Assembly: GCF_001895025.1 (NCBI RefSeq)
Contig: NZ_BCXI01000004.1
Location: 1 to 64,000 of the forward strand
Source of the DNA: Rhodococcus zopfii NBRC 100606 = JCM 9919
GTDB taxonomy: Bacteria > Actinomycetota > Actinomycetes > Mycobacteriales > Mycobacteriaceae
Direction of reading: 5' to 3'
Length of the DNA: 64,000 bases
Each line of letters starts with the position of its first letter. Within the stretch, counting starts at the first letter, position 1. Below, in pieces: positions 16,936 to 26,581 of the stretch. A program made the position numbers and the translations under genes. Under the pieces are notes generated by a model. The model had not been told where the DNA came from and did no database searches. It saw only the letters and a list, made by a program, of their open reading frames with translations.

Positions 16936-18129
16936 ATGACCACAGCTGTCATCGTCGACGTCGTCCGTACCGCGGTCGGCAAGGGCAAGCCCGGCGGTGC
17001 CCTGTCCGGCACCCACCCCGTCGAACTGCTCGCGCACGTCCTCCGCTCCCTCGTCGAACGCAACGGCATCGACCCCGCCCAGGTCGACGACGTCATCGGC
17101 GGGTGCGTCCAGCAGGTCGGCGAGCAGGCGGTGAACATCTCGCGCTCCGCTCTGCTGTCCGCAGGCTTCCCCGACTCGGTCCCGGCCACCACCATCGACC
17201 GCCAGTGCGGCTCGAGCCAGCAAGCCGCCCACTTCGCCGCGCAGGGCGTCATCGCCGGCGCCTACGACATCGCGATCGCGTGCGGTGTCGAGTCGATGAG
17301 CCGCGTCCCGATGGGCACCGCCGCCCTCGGCAAGGACGCCAACGGGCCCGGTGTCGCCGCGCGCTACCCCGAAGGCCTGGTCAACCAGGGCATCTCCGCC
17401 GAGCTCATCTCCGCGAAGTGGAAGCTCGACCGCGACGCGGTCGACGCATTCTCCGCGCAGTCGCACCAGCGTGCCGCCGCCGCGATCGCCGCCGGACACT
17501 TCGACCGCGAGATCGTGCCGTTCACCGTCACGAACGCCTCGGGGGAGCAGGTCCAGCACACCGTCGACGAGACGGTGCGCGCCGCCACCACCGCCGAGGG
17601 CCTCGCCGGCCTGAAGCCGTCGTTCTACACCGAGGAGTACGCGGCCCGGTTCCCCGAGGCCCAGTGGATCATCACCCCCGGCAACTCGTCGCCGTTCACC
17701 GACGGAGCGTCCGCCGCGCTCATCATGAGCGAGGAGATGGCCAACAAGCTGGGGCTGACCCCGCGGGCACGCTTCGTGTCGTTCTCCGTCCTCGGCGACG
17801 ACCCGCTGTTCATGCTCACCGCGCCGATCCCGGCGACGAAGAAGGTACTCGCCAAGGCCGGCCTGACCATCGACGACATCGACGCCTACGAGGTCAACGA
17901 GGCGTTCGCTCCCGTCCCGCTCGCCTGGGCACACGAACTGAACGCCGACCCGGCCAAGCTCAACCCGTGGGGCGGCGCCATCGCCCTCGGCCACGCGCTC
18001 GGTTCGTCGGGCACCCGCCTGCTCTCCACCCTGGTCAACCATCTCGAGGCCACCGGCGGCCGGTACGGTCTTCAGACGATGTGTGAGGGCGCGGGCATGG
18101 CCAACGCCACCATCATCGAACGACTCTGA
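16936..18129 (+). CDS. Acetyl-CoA acyltransferase (thiolase)
   Basis: A 397-residue degradative thiolase that cleaves 3-ketoacyl-CoA with CoA. The acylated cysteine is C91 in DRQCGSSQQ. The catalytic motifs [21 protein letters not shown] (the usual GHP proline is Ala) and the C-terminal base MCEGAG (C383) are intact. AAGGAACC precedes the ATG. It lies 79 bp after the crotonase and 28 bp before an HSD10-like dehydrogenase, so the three encode the last steps of a beta-oxidation spiral. It resembles FadA-type thiolases of actinobacterial catabolic clusters; substrate length cannot be read from the sequence. Confidence 0.92.
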   Translation: MTTAVIVDVVRTAVGKGKPGGALSGTHPVELLAHVLRSLVERNGIDPAQVDDVIGGCVQQVGEQAVNISRSALLSAGFPDSVPATTIDRQCGSSQQAAHFAAQGVIAGAYDIAIACGVESMSRVPMGTAALGKDANGPGVAARYPEGLVNQGISAELISAKWKLDRDAVDAFSAQSHQRAAAAIAAGHFDREIVPFTVTNASGEQVQHTVDETVRAATTAEGLAGLKPSFYTEEYAARFPEAQWIITPGNSSPFTDGASAALIMSEEMANKLGLTPRARFVSFSVLGDDPLFMLTAPIPATKKVLAKAGLTIDDIDAYEVNEAFAPVPLAWAHELNADPAKLNPWGGAIALGHALGSSGTRLLSTLVNHLEATGGRYGLQTMCEGAGMANATIIERL

Positions 18130-18157
18130 TCCACAACACGATTCGAAAGGTGTGAAC

Positions 18158-18919
18158 ATGATCGTCAACGACAGCGTTGCCGTCGTCACCGGCGGTGCCT
18201 CGGGCCTGGGCCTGGCCACCGTCAAGGCTCTGGTCGCCGACGGCGCCCAGGTCGTCATCATCGACCTGCCGTCGTCCAACGGTGAGACCGTCGCCAAGGA
18301 GCTCGGTGACCGTGTGCGTTTCGCCGCCGCCGACGTCACCGACGAGGCCGCCGTCGCCGAGGCGCTCGACCTGGCCGAGTCGCTCGGCCCGCTGCGGGTC
18401 GCGGTGAACTGCGCCGGCATCGGCAATGCCGTCAAGACGGTGAGCAAGAACGGCGCGTTCCCCTTCGACGCGTTCAAGAAGGTCGTGAACGTCAACCTGT
18501 TCGGCACGTTCAACGTCATCCGCCTCGCCGCGGAGCGCATCGCCAAGACCGAGCCGATCGACGGCGAGCGCGGCGTCATCATCAACACCGCCTCCGTCGC
18601 CGCGTTCGACGGCCAGATCGGCCAGGCCGCGTACTCCGCGTCCAAGGGCGGCGTCGTCGGTATGACCCTGCCGATCGCCCGTGACCTCGCGTCGCTGCTG
18701 ATCCGCGTCGTCACCATCGCCCCGGGCCTGTTCAAGACCCCGCTGCTCGGCTCGCTGCCGGAGGCGGCCCAGGAGTCCCTCGGCCAGCAGGTGCCGCACC
18801 CGGCGCGTCTCGGCGACCCCGCCGAGTACGGTGCCCTCGCCGCGCACATCGTCGCCAACCCGATGCTCAACGGCGAGACCATCCGTCTCGACGGTGCCAT
18901 CCGTATGGCCCCGCGCTGA
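18158..18919 (+). CDS. SDR 3-hydroxyacyl-CoA dehydrogenase, HSD17B10-like
   Basis: A 253-residue short-chain dehydrogenase. It has the cofactor motif TGGASGLG (11-18), NCAG in the fourth strand, a serine in [12 protein letters not shown], and the catalytic YSASK. The inserted loop between NCAGIG and the N-x-x-FGTFNV segment is typical of type II 3-hydroxyacyl-CoA dehydrogenases (HSD10), which oxidise 3-hydroxyacyl-CoA and 2-methyl-3-hydroxybutyryl-CoA with NAD. GAAAGG precedes the ATG. Its position next to the thiolase supports the role. Confidence 0.88.
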   Translation: MIVNDSVAVVTGGASGLGLATVKALVADGAQVVIIDLPSSNGETVAKELGDRVRFAAADVTDEAAVAEALDLAESLGPLRVAVNCAGIGNAVKTVSKNGAFPFDAFKKVVNVNLFGTFNVIRLAAERIAKTEPIDGERGVIINTASVAAFDGQIGQAAYSASKGGVVGMTLPIARDLASLLIRVVTIAPGLFKTPLLGSLPEAAQESLGQQVPHPARLGDPAEYGALAAHIVANPMLNGETIRLDGAIRMAPR

Positions 18920-18946
18920 TCCGACCGGTGTGAGAGGACGGGGCCG

Positions 18947-19573
18947 ATGACTGCGCAGCCCGAACCGGAGTTCTCCGGCGACTGGCGGGTGTTCGAACCC
19001 CTGCAGCTCGGCCCCATCCTCGAACACGCCCTGGAAGCGTTCGGCGAGAACGGCTTCCACGGCACCACCGTCCGCGACCTGGCCCGCCGGGTCGGCGTGA
19101 CGGTGCCCGCGCTGTACTACCACCACGAGAACAAGGAAGCCGTTCTCGTCACCCTGCTCGACGCCGCCGTCCTCGACCTCATCGACCGTGTCCGCGCGGC
19201 GGTCGAGGACGGCGGCGCCGACCCGGTCGCCCGCTTCTCGAATGCCGTCGAGGCGATCGTGCTCAACATGACCAACCGCGCGAAGCGCTCCGGACTGGAT
19301 TCCGAACTGCGGCACGTGTCCCCGGAGAACAGGCGCACCTACGCCGCCACCCGCAAGCGGCTCGAGCTCATCATGCTCGACCTGGTGCGCGACGGCGACG
19401 AACAACAGGTGTTCGACGTCGACGACATCGAGGAGACCGTGCGGGCGCTGCTCGGGATGTTCCAGTCCATCGTCCGCTGGTATCAGCTGGACGGACCGCT
19501 GACACCCGCCGAGGTCGCCGCCCGCTACCGGACCATCGCGCTGCGCATCGTCGGACACCGCAGCCCCGCCTGA
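18947..19573 (+). CDS. TetR-family regulator (paralog 2)
   Basis: A 208-residue repressor that is a clear paralog of the one at 13403. The recognition region FHGTTVRDLARRVG...VTVPALYYHHENKEAVL differs at only a few residues, and the C-terminal FDVDDIEETVRALLGMFQSIVRWY also lines up. It sits inside the plus-strand operon, 27 bp after the SDR and 15 bp before the next gene, so it is made together with the enzymes. It could compete with or back up paralog 1 at the CGATCG sites. Confidence 0.87.
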   Translation: MTAQPEPEFSGDWRVFEPLQLGPILEHALEAFGENGFHGTTVRDLARRVGVTVPALYYHHENKEAVLVTLLDAAVLDLIDRVRAAVEDGGADPVARFSNAVEAIVLNMTNRAKRSGLDSELRHVSPENRRTYAATRKRLELIMLDLVRDGDEQQVFDVDDIEETVRALLGMFQSIVRWYQLDGPLTPAEVAARYRTIALRIVGHRSPA

Positions 19574-20572
<999 letters not shown>

Positions 20573-20596
20573 ACCACATACTTACTGGGGGATAGC

Positions 20597-21754
20597 ATGC
20601 AACGCACACTGTTCGAAGCCGACCACGAAGCGTACCGGGAGACGGTGCGCGAGTTCCTCGCCCGTGAGGTCGAGCCGAATTACGAACGCTGGGAAGAAGA
20701 TCGGCTCATCGACCGATCCGTGTACCTGGCGGCCGGCAAGGCCGGGATCCTGGGGCTCGGTGTGCCGGAGGAATTCGGTGGTTCCGGCGTCACCGACTTC
20801 CGGTTCCGGCACATCGTCCAGGAGGAGATCGCGCGGACCGGCACCACGTCGTTCGGCGCGACCCTCGCGCTGCAGGACGACATCGCGATCCCGTATCTTC
20901 TGCATCTCGGTACCGAGGAGCAGAAGGCCCGCTGGCTGCCGCGCATGGCGACCGGTGAGCTGATCGGCGCGATCGCGATGACCGAACCGGGCGCCGGGTC
21001 GGACCTGCAGGGTGTCAAGACCACGGCCGTGCGTGACGGCGAGGATTGGGTCATCAACGGCCAGAAGACATTCATCACCAACGGTATCCATTCCGACCTC
21101 GTGATCGTCGTCTGCCGTACCGATCCGGGTGCCGGAGCGAAGGGGTTCTCCCTCATCGTCGTCGAGCGCGACACCCCCGGATTCAGCCGTGGACGCAAGC
21201 TGCACAAGGTCGGTCTGGCCGCGCAGGACACCGCCGAGCTCGTCTTCGAGGATGCGCGGGTCCCGGCCGGGAATCTGCTCGGCGTGGAGGGGCGCGGGTT
21301 CTTCCACCTGATGGAGAACCTGCCGCTCGAACGTATCGGCATCGCCGTCTCGGCGATCACGTCGGCGCGCGCCGCGTTCGAGTGGACCAAGCGGTATGCC
21401 TTCGAACGCAAGGCCTTCGGCAAGCCGATCGGCGATCTGCAGAACACGCGCTTCGTGCTCGCGGAGATGCTCACCGAGATCGAGATCACCGAGTCGCACA
21501 TCGACCGGTGCGTGCTCGCGCTCAACGCCGGCGAGCTGACCGCGGTGGATGCGTCGAAGGCCAAGTGGTGGGCGACCGAGCTGCAGAAGCGTGTCGTCGA
21601 CCGCGGTGTGCAGCTGCACGGCGGATACGGCTACATGATGGAGTACCCCATCGCCCGCGCCTACGTCGACGCCCGCATCCAGACCATCTACGGCGGCACC
21701 ACCGAGATCATGAAGGAGATCATCGGCCGCGACATCGCGTCCGAATTCTCCTGA
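20597..21754 (+). CDS. Acyl-CoA dehydrogenase (LCAD/IVD-like)
   Basis: A 385-residue FAD enzyme. It has the flavin-binding AIAMTEPGAGSDLQG, the substrate/FAD segment ERKAFGKPIGDLQN and QLHGGYGYMMEYP. At the position where MCAD has its catalytic Glu the sequence reads IYGGTTEIMK (Gly). The base is then expected in the G helix, as in LCAD and isovaleryl-CoA dehydrogenase, and PLERIGIAVSAI supplies a glutamate there. It should start each cycle by making a 2,3-enoyl-CoA, passing electrons to ETF. It follows the NMO-like gene by 24 bp. Confidence 0.92.
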   Translation: MQRTLFEADHEAYRETVREFLAREVEPNYERWEEDRLIDRSVYLAAGKAGILGLGVPEEFGGSGVTDFRFRHIVQEEIARTGTTSFGATLALQDDIAIPYLLHLGTEEQKARWLPRMATGELIGAIAMTEPGAGSDLQGVKTTAVRDGEDWVINGQKTFITNGIHSDLVIVVCRTDPGAGAKGFSLIVVERDTPGFSRGRKLHKVGLAAQDTAELVFEDARVPAGNLLGVEGRGFFHLMENLPLERIGIAVSAITSARAAFEWTKRYAFERKAFGKPIGDLQNTRFVLAEMLTEIEITESHIDRCVLALNAGELTAVDASKAKWWATELQKRVVDRGVQLHGGYGYMMEYPIARAYVDARIQTIYGGTTEIMKEIIGRDIASEFS

Positions 21755-21824
21755 CGAACAACGGAATGGGTGCCCGCGAACGGTCTTCGGTTGCGGGTGC
21801 CCAGTCCCGGCCCGAGGAGTGAGC

Positions 21825-22583
21825 ATGTTCGATCTGACCGGAAAACGTGCGCTGGTCACCGGTGGATCCGCCGGCATCGGCCTGGGCATGGCCCGCGGGC
21901 TGGCCCGCGCCGGCGCCGACGTCGTCCTGTGGGGCCGCGACCCCGGCAGGCTGGAGACCGCGGCCGCGGGGCTCGCGGAGTTCGGCGGTCGCGTCCTGAC
22001 CCGGTCGGTCGACGTCTCGGACGAGCAGGCGGTCGCCGCCGGGGTCACGGCGACGGTCGAGGCGCTGGGCGGTCTCGACGTGGTGGTGGTCAACGCCGGT
22101 ATCGGTGTGCCGCTCGCGAAATTCGCCGAGTCGACCACCGCGGACTACCGGAAGGTGATGGGTACCAACCTCGACGGCGCGTACTTCACGCTGCGTGAGA
22201 CCACGAAGACGCTCGTCGCGCAGGGCAGCGGGGGATCGGTGATCGTGACATCGAGTCTCGGTGCACACGAGGGTGCGGGTCGCAACCAGGCCTACGGCGC
22301 CTCCAAGGCGGGTGTTCTCGCGCTCGCCAACGGGTGCGCGGTCGAACTGGCGCGCTACGGGATCCGCGTCAACAGCGTGCTCCCGGGCTGGGTCGCGACG
22401 GACATGACCGGTCCGTTGCAGGATTCCGAGATCTTCAACTCCCACGTCATCTCCCGGGTGCCGCTGGGGCGCTGGGCGACTCCCGAGGACTTCGAGGGCA
22501 TCGCCGTGTATCTCGCGAGCGATGCGTCCGCATTCCAGACGGGTAGCTCGACGATGATCGACGGCGGATACAGCATCTTCTGA
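21825..22583 (+). CDS. SDR-family oxidoreductase (FabG-like)
   Basis: A 252-residue classical SDR with TGGSAGIG (12-19), NAGIG, a catalytic serine in VTSSLGA, YGASK, and the C-terminal DGGYSIF. GAGGAG lies 5 nt before the ATG; a GTG two codons upstream is possible but would overlap that site. It is the last gene of the plus-strand operon and converges on the kinase gene. Family members reduce ketones or oxidise secondary alcohols with NAD(P). With the kinase/dehydrogenase genes nearby it could oxidise or reduce a 4- or 3-hydroxyacyl group, which is inference. Confidence 0.88.
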   Translation: MFDLTGKRALVTGGSAGIGLGMARGLARAGADVVLWGRDPGRLETAAAGLAEFGGRVLTRSVDVSDEQAVAAGVTATVEALGGLDVVVVNAGIGVPLAKFAESTTADYRKVMGTNLDGAYFTLRETTKTLVAQGSGGSVIVTSSLGAHEGAGRNQAYGASKAGVLALANGCAVELARYGIRVNSVLPGWVATDMTGPLQDSEIFNSHVISRVPLGRWATPEDFEGIAVYLASDASAFQTGSSTMIDGGYSIF

Positions 22584-22604
22584 CGGGAACGATCGGGCGG
22601 GGAC

Positions 22605-23666
22605 TCAGCCCTGCCCGATCCGGTCGAGGGCGCGCCGGAACAGACTCAGCGTCGTCGCGTGCAGCCGCTGCCCGACCTCGCCGTCGGCCTTGCCCGCGCA
22701 GGCACGCGCATAGGTGCCCTCGAGGATGATGCCGAGTTTGAAGCACGCCAGCACGACATACCAGTCGAGGGCGGACAGGTCCCGATCGGATTGTGCCGCA
22801 TAATGTTCGACGAGCTCGGCGCGGGTGGCGAGGCCGCCCGCGTCGCCGAGGGCACCTCCGATCGTGCTGTCGTCGTTGCCGTGCTCCGGCCACGTCGCCA
22901 GGAGCCAGCCGAGGTCGAGCAGCGGATCGCCGATCGTGCACATCTCCCAGTCGAGGATCGCCGCGACCTCCGGCCCCGACCGGGAGAACATCACATTGCC
23001 GATGTGGTAGTCGCCGTGCAGGATTCCCGGAGTCCACCGCTGCGGCACCGACCGCGCCAGCCAGCCGGCGATCGCATCGACGCCGGGCAGCGGTTCACCC
23101 GGGTACCCGTCCAGCGCGGTGTAGGACTCGAGTTCGCGCAGCCACCGCGGCACCTGCCGTTCGACGAACCCGTCCGGATGTCCGAAATCGCCCAGACCGA
23201 TCGCGGTGTGGTCGACGGACGCGAGGGTCGCGAGCGCATCGATCATCGACAGGCCCATCCGATGCCGGATGCCCGGATCGGAGGCGTGCGGTTCGGGCAG
23301 CCCCACGAACGCATTGAACCCGTCGACCGGTTCGACGAGATAGAACGCGGCACCGGGCCAGACGTCCTCCTCGGGGCACGCCGCGATCAGGCGCGGATGC
23401 GGAACGGCGGTGTCCGACAGTGCGTCCAGCATCCGCATCTCCCGGCGCAGCACGTCGTTGGTGCGCGCCCGCAGATGACGCGGGCCGCGCCGCACCACGA
23501 ACGAGCGGTCGCCGCGGGTGAACCGCACCATCAGGTTCTGGGTGCCGCCGGTCAGTTGCTCGAGACCGGTGATCGGCCCCGGCCCGAACCCGCGGGCGCT
23601 CATCCAGGCATCGAGCGCCGTGATCTCGTCTGCGGACAGCGGCGGGACGTTCGGGGCATCGCTCAT
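22605..23666 (-). CDS. APH-fold acyl-CoA kinase-like protein (ACAD10/11 N-domain-like)
   Basis: A 353-residue aminoglycoside-phosphotransferase-fold kinase. It has the nucleotide loop QLTGGTQNLMVRF, the Brenner motif ILHGDYHIGNVMF (D219, N224) and the metal-binding LDWEMCTIGDP (D239). These phrases are typical of the subfamily encoded next to acyl-CoA dehydrogenases (M. tuberculosis FadE36 and the N-terminal half of ACAD10/11), not of antibiotic resistance kinases. LvaA of Pseudomonas putida, of the same fold, phosphorylates the 4-hydroxyl of 4-hydroxyvaleryl-CoA. The gene is convergent with the SDR/ACAD operon. Its own substrate is unknown. Confidence 0.85.
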   Translation of the reverse strand: MSDAPNVPPLSADEITALDAWMSARGFGPGPITGLEQLTGGTQNLMVRFTRGDRSFVVRRGPRHLRARTNDVLRREMRMLDALSDTAVPHPRLIAACPEEDVWPGAAFYLVEPVDGFNAFVGLPEPHASDPGIRHRMGLSMIDALATLASVDHTAIGLGDFGHPDGFVERQVPRWLRELESYTALDGYPGEPLPGVDAIAGWLARSVPQRWTPGILHGDYHIGNVMFSRSGPEVAAILDWEMCTIGDPLLDLGWLLATWPEHGNDDSTIGGALGDAGGLATRAELVEHYAAQSDRDLSALDWYVVLACFKLGIILEGTYARACAGKADGEVGQRLHATTLSLFRRALDRIGQG

Positions 23667-23786
23667 CGCCGTGACCTTAGTGGCCGTGATGCGCGAGGGG
23701 ACGCGAAAACGGGGAGACCCATTGCGCCGCCAGGGGACTTCGGTAATTGTGAGATGACACCGCACAATCGTCCCGAAAGGATGAAC

Positions 23787-24074
23787 ATGGCACTCACTGC
23801 CCTGCTGGAACTCGAGTTCAAGCCCGACGCCCTCGACGACGCGAAGAAGGTTATGGATCGGGTGCTCGGCGAGACCCGCGGCTTCGACGGCTGCCTCGGC
23901 ATCGAGATCCTCGTGGACAAGGGCAACGAGGCCCGCTGGGTGATCGTGGAGAAGTGGCAGTCCGCCGACCACGACACCGCCTACCGCAAGTTCCGAGCCG
24001 GCCCCGGCGCGATCACCGATCTCGGCCCGTTGCTCGCGGGAGCCCCGAAGCTCACGCACTACGGCGAACTCTGA
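23787..24074 (+). CDS. Small ABM-like (antibiotic biosynthesis monooxygenase fold) protein
   Basis: A 95-residue ferredoxin-like protein. It has the ABM pattern LLELEFKPDALDDAKKVMDRVL, then GCLGIEILVD, WVIVEKWQSADHDTAYRKF and the final HYGEL. The fold includes cofactor-free quinol monooxygenases and heme degraders, but also many uncharacterised dimers. GAAAGG precedes the ATG at good spacing; a second ATG two codons earlier is possible. It stands alone between two minus-strand genes. The reaction cannot be decided. Confidence 0.75.
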   Translation: MALTALLELEFKPDALDDAKKVMDRVLGETRGFDGCLGIEILVDKGNEARWVIVEKWQSADHDTAYRKFRAGPGAITDLGPLLAGAPKLTHYGEL

Positions 24075-24140
24075 CAGTCCGGCGGGCGTGGAACGGTACA
24101 TCCCACGCCCGCCGGTCGTGTCGTCTACGGGGCCGGTCGG

Positions 24141-25118
24141 CTACAGAGCGAGGCGCGCGCGAGCGGCGGCGTATTCCGTGCGGAACCGCGCGATCACGTC
24201 CGCCACGGATGCGACCGCCTCGATCGACCCGACACCGTGCCCGGCACCCCAGATGTCCCGCCACGCCTTCGGGCCGGGCGCGCCACCTTCGGTGGCGGTT
24301 TCCGAACCCAGGTCCATCTTCGACGGATCCGAGGTCGCCAGGTTGTCCGGATCCATGCCCGACGCGGAGATGCTGCCGCGCAGGTAGTTGGCATGCACGC
24401 CGCTGAACAGGTTCGTGTAGACGATGTCGGACGCGGTCGAATCGACCAGCATCTGCTTGTAGGCGTCCGAGGCGTTGGCCTCGGTGGTCGCGATGAACGC
24501 CGATCCGACATACGCGAGGTCGGCGCCGGCGGCCTGCGCGGCCAGGATCGAGTTGCCGTGCGCGATCGATCCGGACAGCAGCAGCGGACCGTCGAACCAG
24601 GTGCGGATCTCCTGCACGAGCGCGAACGGCGACTGGGTGCCGGCGTGGCCGCCCGCGCCCGCGGCGACCGCGATGAGGCCGTCCGCGCCCTTCTCGATCG
24701 CCTTCCGCGCGAACCGGTTGTCGATGACGTCGTGCAGCACGATGCCGCCGTAGGAGTGCACGGCGTCGTTGACGTCCTGCCGCGCGCCGAGCGAGGTGAT
24801 GACGATCGGCACCTCGAACTCGACGACGGTCGCGAGGTCCTCGGCGAGCCGGTCGTTCGACTTGTGGACGATGAGGTTCACCGCGAACGGGGCCGACGGG
24901 GCGTCGGGGTTGTTGGCGTCGTACTTGGCCAGTTCTTCGGTGATCCGCGTCAGCCATTCGCGCAGCTGCGACTGCGGGCGCGCGTTGAGGGTCGGGAACG
25001 AACCGACGATCCCCGCGCTGCACTGCGCGATCACCAGGTCCGGGTTGGACACGATGAACATCGGCGATGCGACGACGGGCAGGCGCAGGCGGTCGCGGAG
25101 GACGGGCGGCAGGCTCAT
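24141..25118 (-). CDS. Nitronate-monooxygenase-fold flavoprotein (paralog 2)
   Basis: A 325-residue FMN TIM-barrel protein that opens LPVVASPMFIVSNPDLVIAQ, with the NMO/enoyl-reductase features AGAGGHAGTQSPFALV and GSGSIAHG-like LLSGSIAHGNSI followed by GADLAYVGSAFIAT. It is only distantly similar to the copy at 19589. AGGAGA precedes the ATG. It lies 29 bp downstream of the SnoaL-like gene on the same strand. As for paralog 1, a CoA-ester reductase or oxidase role within the pathway is more plausible than nitronate detoxification, on context alone. Confidence 0.82.
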   Translation of the reverse strand: MSLPPVLRDRLRLPVVASPMFIVSNPDLVIAQCSAGIVGSFPTLNARPQSQLREWLTRITEELAKYDANNPDAPSAPFAVNLIVHKSNDRLAEDLATVVEFEVPIVITSLGARQDVNDAVHSYGGIVLHDVIDNRFARKAIEKGADGLIAVAAGAGGHAGTQSPFALVQEIRTWFDGPLLLSGSIAHGNSILAAQAAGADLAYVGSAFIATTEANASDAYKQMLVDSTASDIVYTNLFSGVHANYLRGSISASGMDPDNLATSDPSKMDLGSETATEGGAPGPKAWRDIWGAGHGVGSIEAVASVADVIARFRTEYAAARARLAL

Positions 25119-25147
25119 GAACTTCTCCTGGGTGTGTGGTCGGTCGG

Positions 25148-25549
25148 TCAGGCGGGGCCGAGCTGGGCGGCCATGCGTGGGATGAGGGCTTGCAGGCCCT
25201 TGAGCGGCCGGACCATGACCTTGAATCGGGTGATCCGATCGTGCTCGTCCCATTCGATCAGGTCCACCCCGTTGACGTGGATCCCGTCGAGTTCGGCGAC
25301 GAATTCGAGTACTGCCGAATTCGGGGCGTACCACTCACCGACGTAATGGAATCCGGTGTCGCCGCCGAACACGGCCAGGGCCGCGCGCAGGTAGGCGAGC
25401 GTCACGGCTTTACCCTCCTGCGGGGTGAAAACCGCGGGGGACAGGAATACGGCGTCGTCGGCGACGAGTGCGTCGAGTGCCTCGAGATCGTTCGTCTCGA
25501 TCACGCGGTGCCAGCGGTCGACGACGGCTGGGCGGTCGGGGTTCGTCAC
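25148..25549 (-). CDS. SnoaL-like / NTF2-fold protein
   Basis: A 133-residue protein with the cone-shaped NTF2 pattern: DRWHRVIETNDLEALDALVA, DDAVFLSPAVFTP, then EFVAELDGIHVNGVDLIEWD and DRITRFKVMVRP. The fold houses isomerases, hydrolases and cyclases of small polyketides and steroids (delta-5-ketosteroid isomerase is a relative). It begins at a GTG and is the middle gene of the minus-strand group crotonase, SnoaL-like, NMO-like. A palindrome lies about 60 bp upstream. A lactonase or isomerase step is possible but not shown. Confidence 0.75.
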   Translation of the reverse strand: MTNPDRPAVVDRWHRVIETNDLEALDALVADDAVFLSPAVFTPQEGKAVTLAYLRAALAVFGGDTGFHYVGEWYAPNSAVLEFVAELDGIHVNGVDLIEWDEHDRITRFKVMVRPLKGLQALIPRMAAQLGPA

Positions 25550-25607
25550 GTCGGTCGCCTCTCGGTCGCGGATGTCGAGCCGAGCGTAAGGTCCCGGCCG
25601 TTAAACA

Positions 25608-25619
25608 GTCAATGTTGAC
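25608..25619. promoter_or_regulatory. Palindrome GTCAATGTTGAC upstream of SnoaL-like gene
   Basis: The 5-bp arms GTCAA/TTGAC are perfect around TG. The site lies between the crotonase stop and the SnoaL-like start, at a promoter-like position. It differs from the CGATCG set, so a separate regulator may act here. Chance occurrence is not excluded. Confidence 0.25.
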
Positions 25620-25622
25620 GGT

Positions 25623-26480
25623 TCAGGGGTGGAACGGGGGGCTCGGCAGGTCGTCGCCGAACAGATCGGGGGTATCAGTGCTGACCCGGTCGGGGAACAC
25701 GGCCGCGCGCTTCTCGAGGAACGCGGCGATACCCTCGCGGGCATCGGGGCCGACGCCGCGGAGATTGATGCCGCGTGATTCGGCGCGGTGCGCGAGCATC
25801 GGGTGATCCGACCCGAGCGAGCGCCACACGAGCTGCCGCGACAGCGCCACGGACACCGGCGCCGAGTGCTCGGTGATCCGGCGGGCCAGCGCGTACGCCT
25901 CGTCGAGCACCGATTCCCTCGGGTGGAGCGAGTAGAGGAGACCGGCCTGGTGGGCCTCGGCGGCGTCGACGAGGCGGCCGGAATAGATCCAGTCCAGCGC
26001 ACGCTGCAGCGGCACCAGCTTGGGCAGGAACCACGACGAACACGATTCGGGAATCAGTCCGCGACGGTTGAAGACGAATCCGATGCGCGCGTCGTCGGCG
26101 GCAAGCCGGAAGTCGGCGGCCAGCGTCATGGTGATCCCCACCCCGACGGCAGGGCCGTTGATGGCGGCGACGATCGGCTTGCGCGATTCGAACATGCGCA
26201 ACACGACGCGCCCGCCGCCGTCTCGCCGCAGATCGTCGCCGGAGTGCTCGTCCTGCCACTCGGCGAACGTGTCGGCCCCGGCGGACAGATCGGCTCCCGC
26301 GCAGAACGCTCGTCCGGCACCGGTGAGAACGACGGCGCGGACGTCGTCGTCGGCGTCGCAGCGATCGTAGGCGTCGATCAGCTCGTACTCCATGGTGGTC
26401 GTGAAGGCGTTGAGCTGGTCGGGACGGTTCAAGGTGATCGTGGCGATCCCGTCGCCGATGGCGAGTCGAATGTGCTCCAT
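25623..26480 (-). CDS. Enoyl-CoA hydratase/isomerase (crotonase) family
   Basis: A 285-residue crotonase with the oxyanion-hole motifs AGRAFCAGADLSAG and IVAAINGPAVGVGITMTL. The stretch RIGFVFNRRGLIPESCSSWFLP carries a glutamate at the second catalytic position. The 20-residue insertion after the first motif (DTFAEWQDEHSGDDLRRDGG) and the ESCSSW phrase are typical of actinobacterial EchA-type hydratases. It is transcribed away from the third TetR gene across a CGATCG palindrome, and is followed by the SnoaL-like and NMO-like genes. Confidence 0.88.
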   Translation of the reverse strand: MEHIRLAIGDGIATITLNRPDQLNAFTTTMEYELIDAYDRCDADDDVRAVVLTGAGRAFCAGADLSAGADTFAEWQDEHSGDDLRRDGGGRVVLRMFESRKPIVAAINGPAVGVGITMTLAADFRLAADDARIGFVFNRRGLIPESCSSWFLPKLVPLQRALDWIYSGRLVDAAEAHQAGLLYSLHPRESVLDEAYALARRITEHSAPVSVALSRQLVWRSLGSDHPMLAHRAESRGINLRGVGPDAREGIAAFLEKRAAVFPDRVSTDTPDLFGDDLPSPPFHP

Positions 26481-26500
26481 GCGGTCAGCATCCCATGGTT

Positions 26501-26516
26501 ACTGAACGATCGCTAG
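26501..26516. promoter_or_regulatory. Candidate TetR operator, site 5
   Basis: ACTGAACGATCGCTAG lies 20 bp before the crotonase start on the minus strand and 65 bp before the TetR start on the plus strand. It could repress both. It shares 13 of 16 bases with site 2. Confidence 0.5.
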
Positions 26517-26581
26517 GGCAACCTTCCGCCCGGTACCTCTACGCTGTGGGTTGTCGACCGGTGACGGGATGGGAAACGGAA

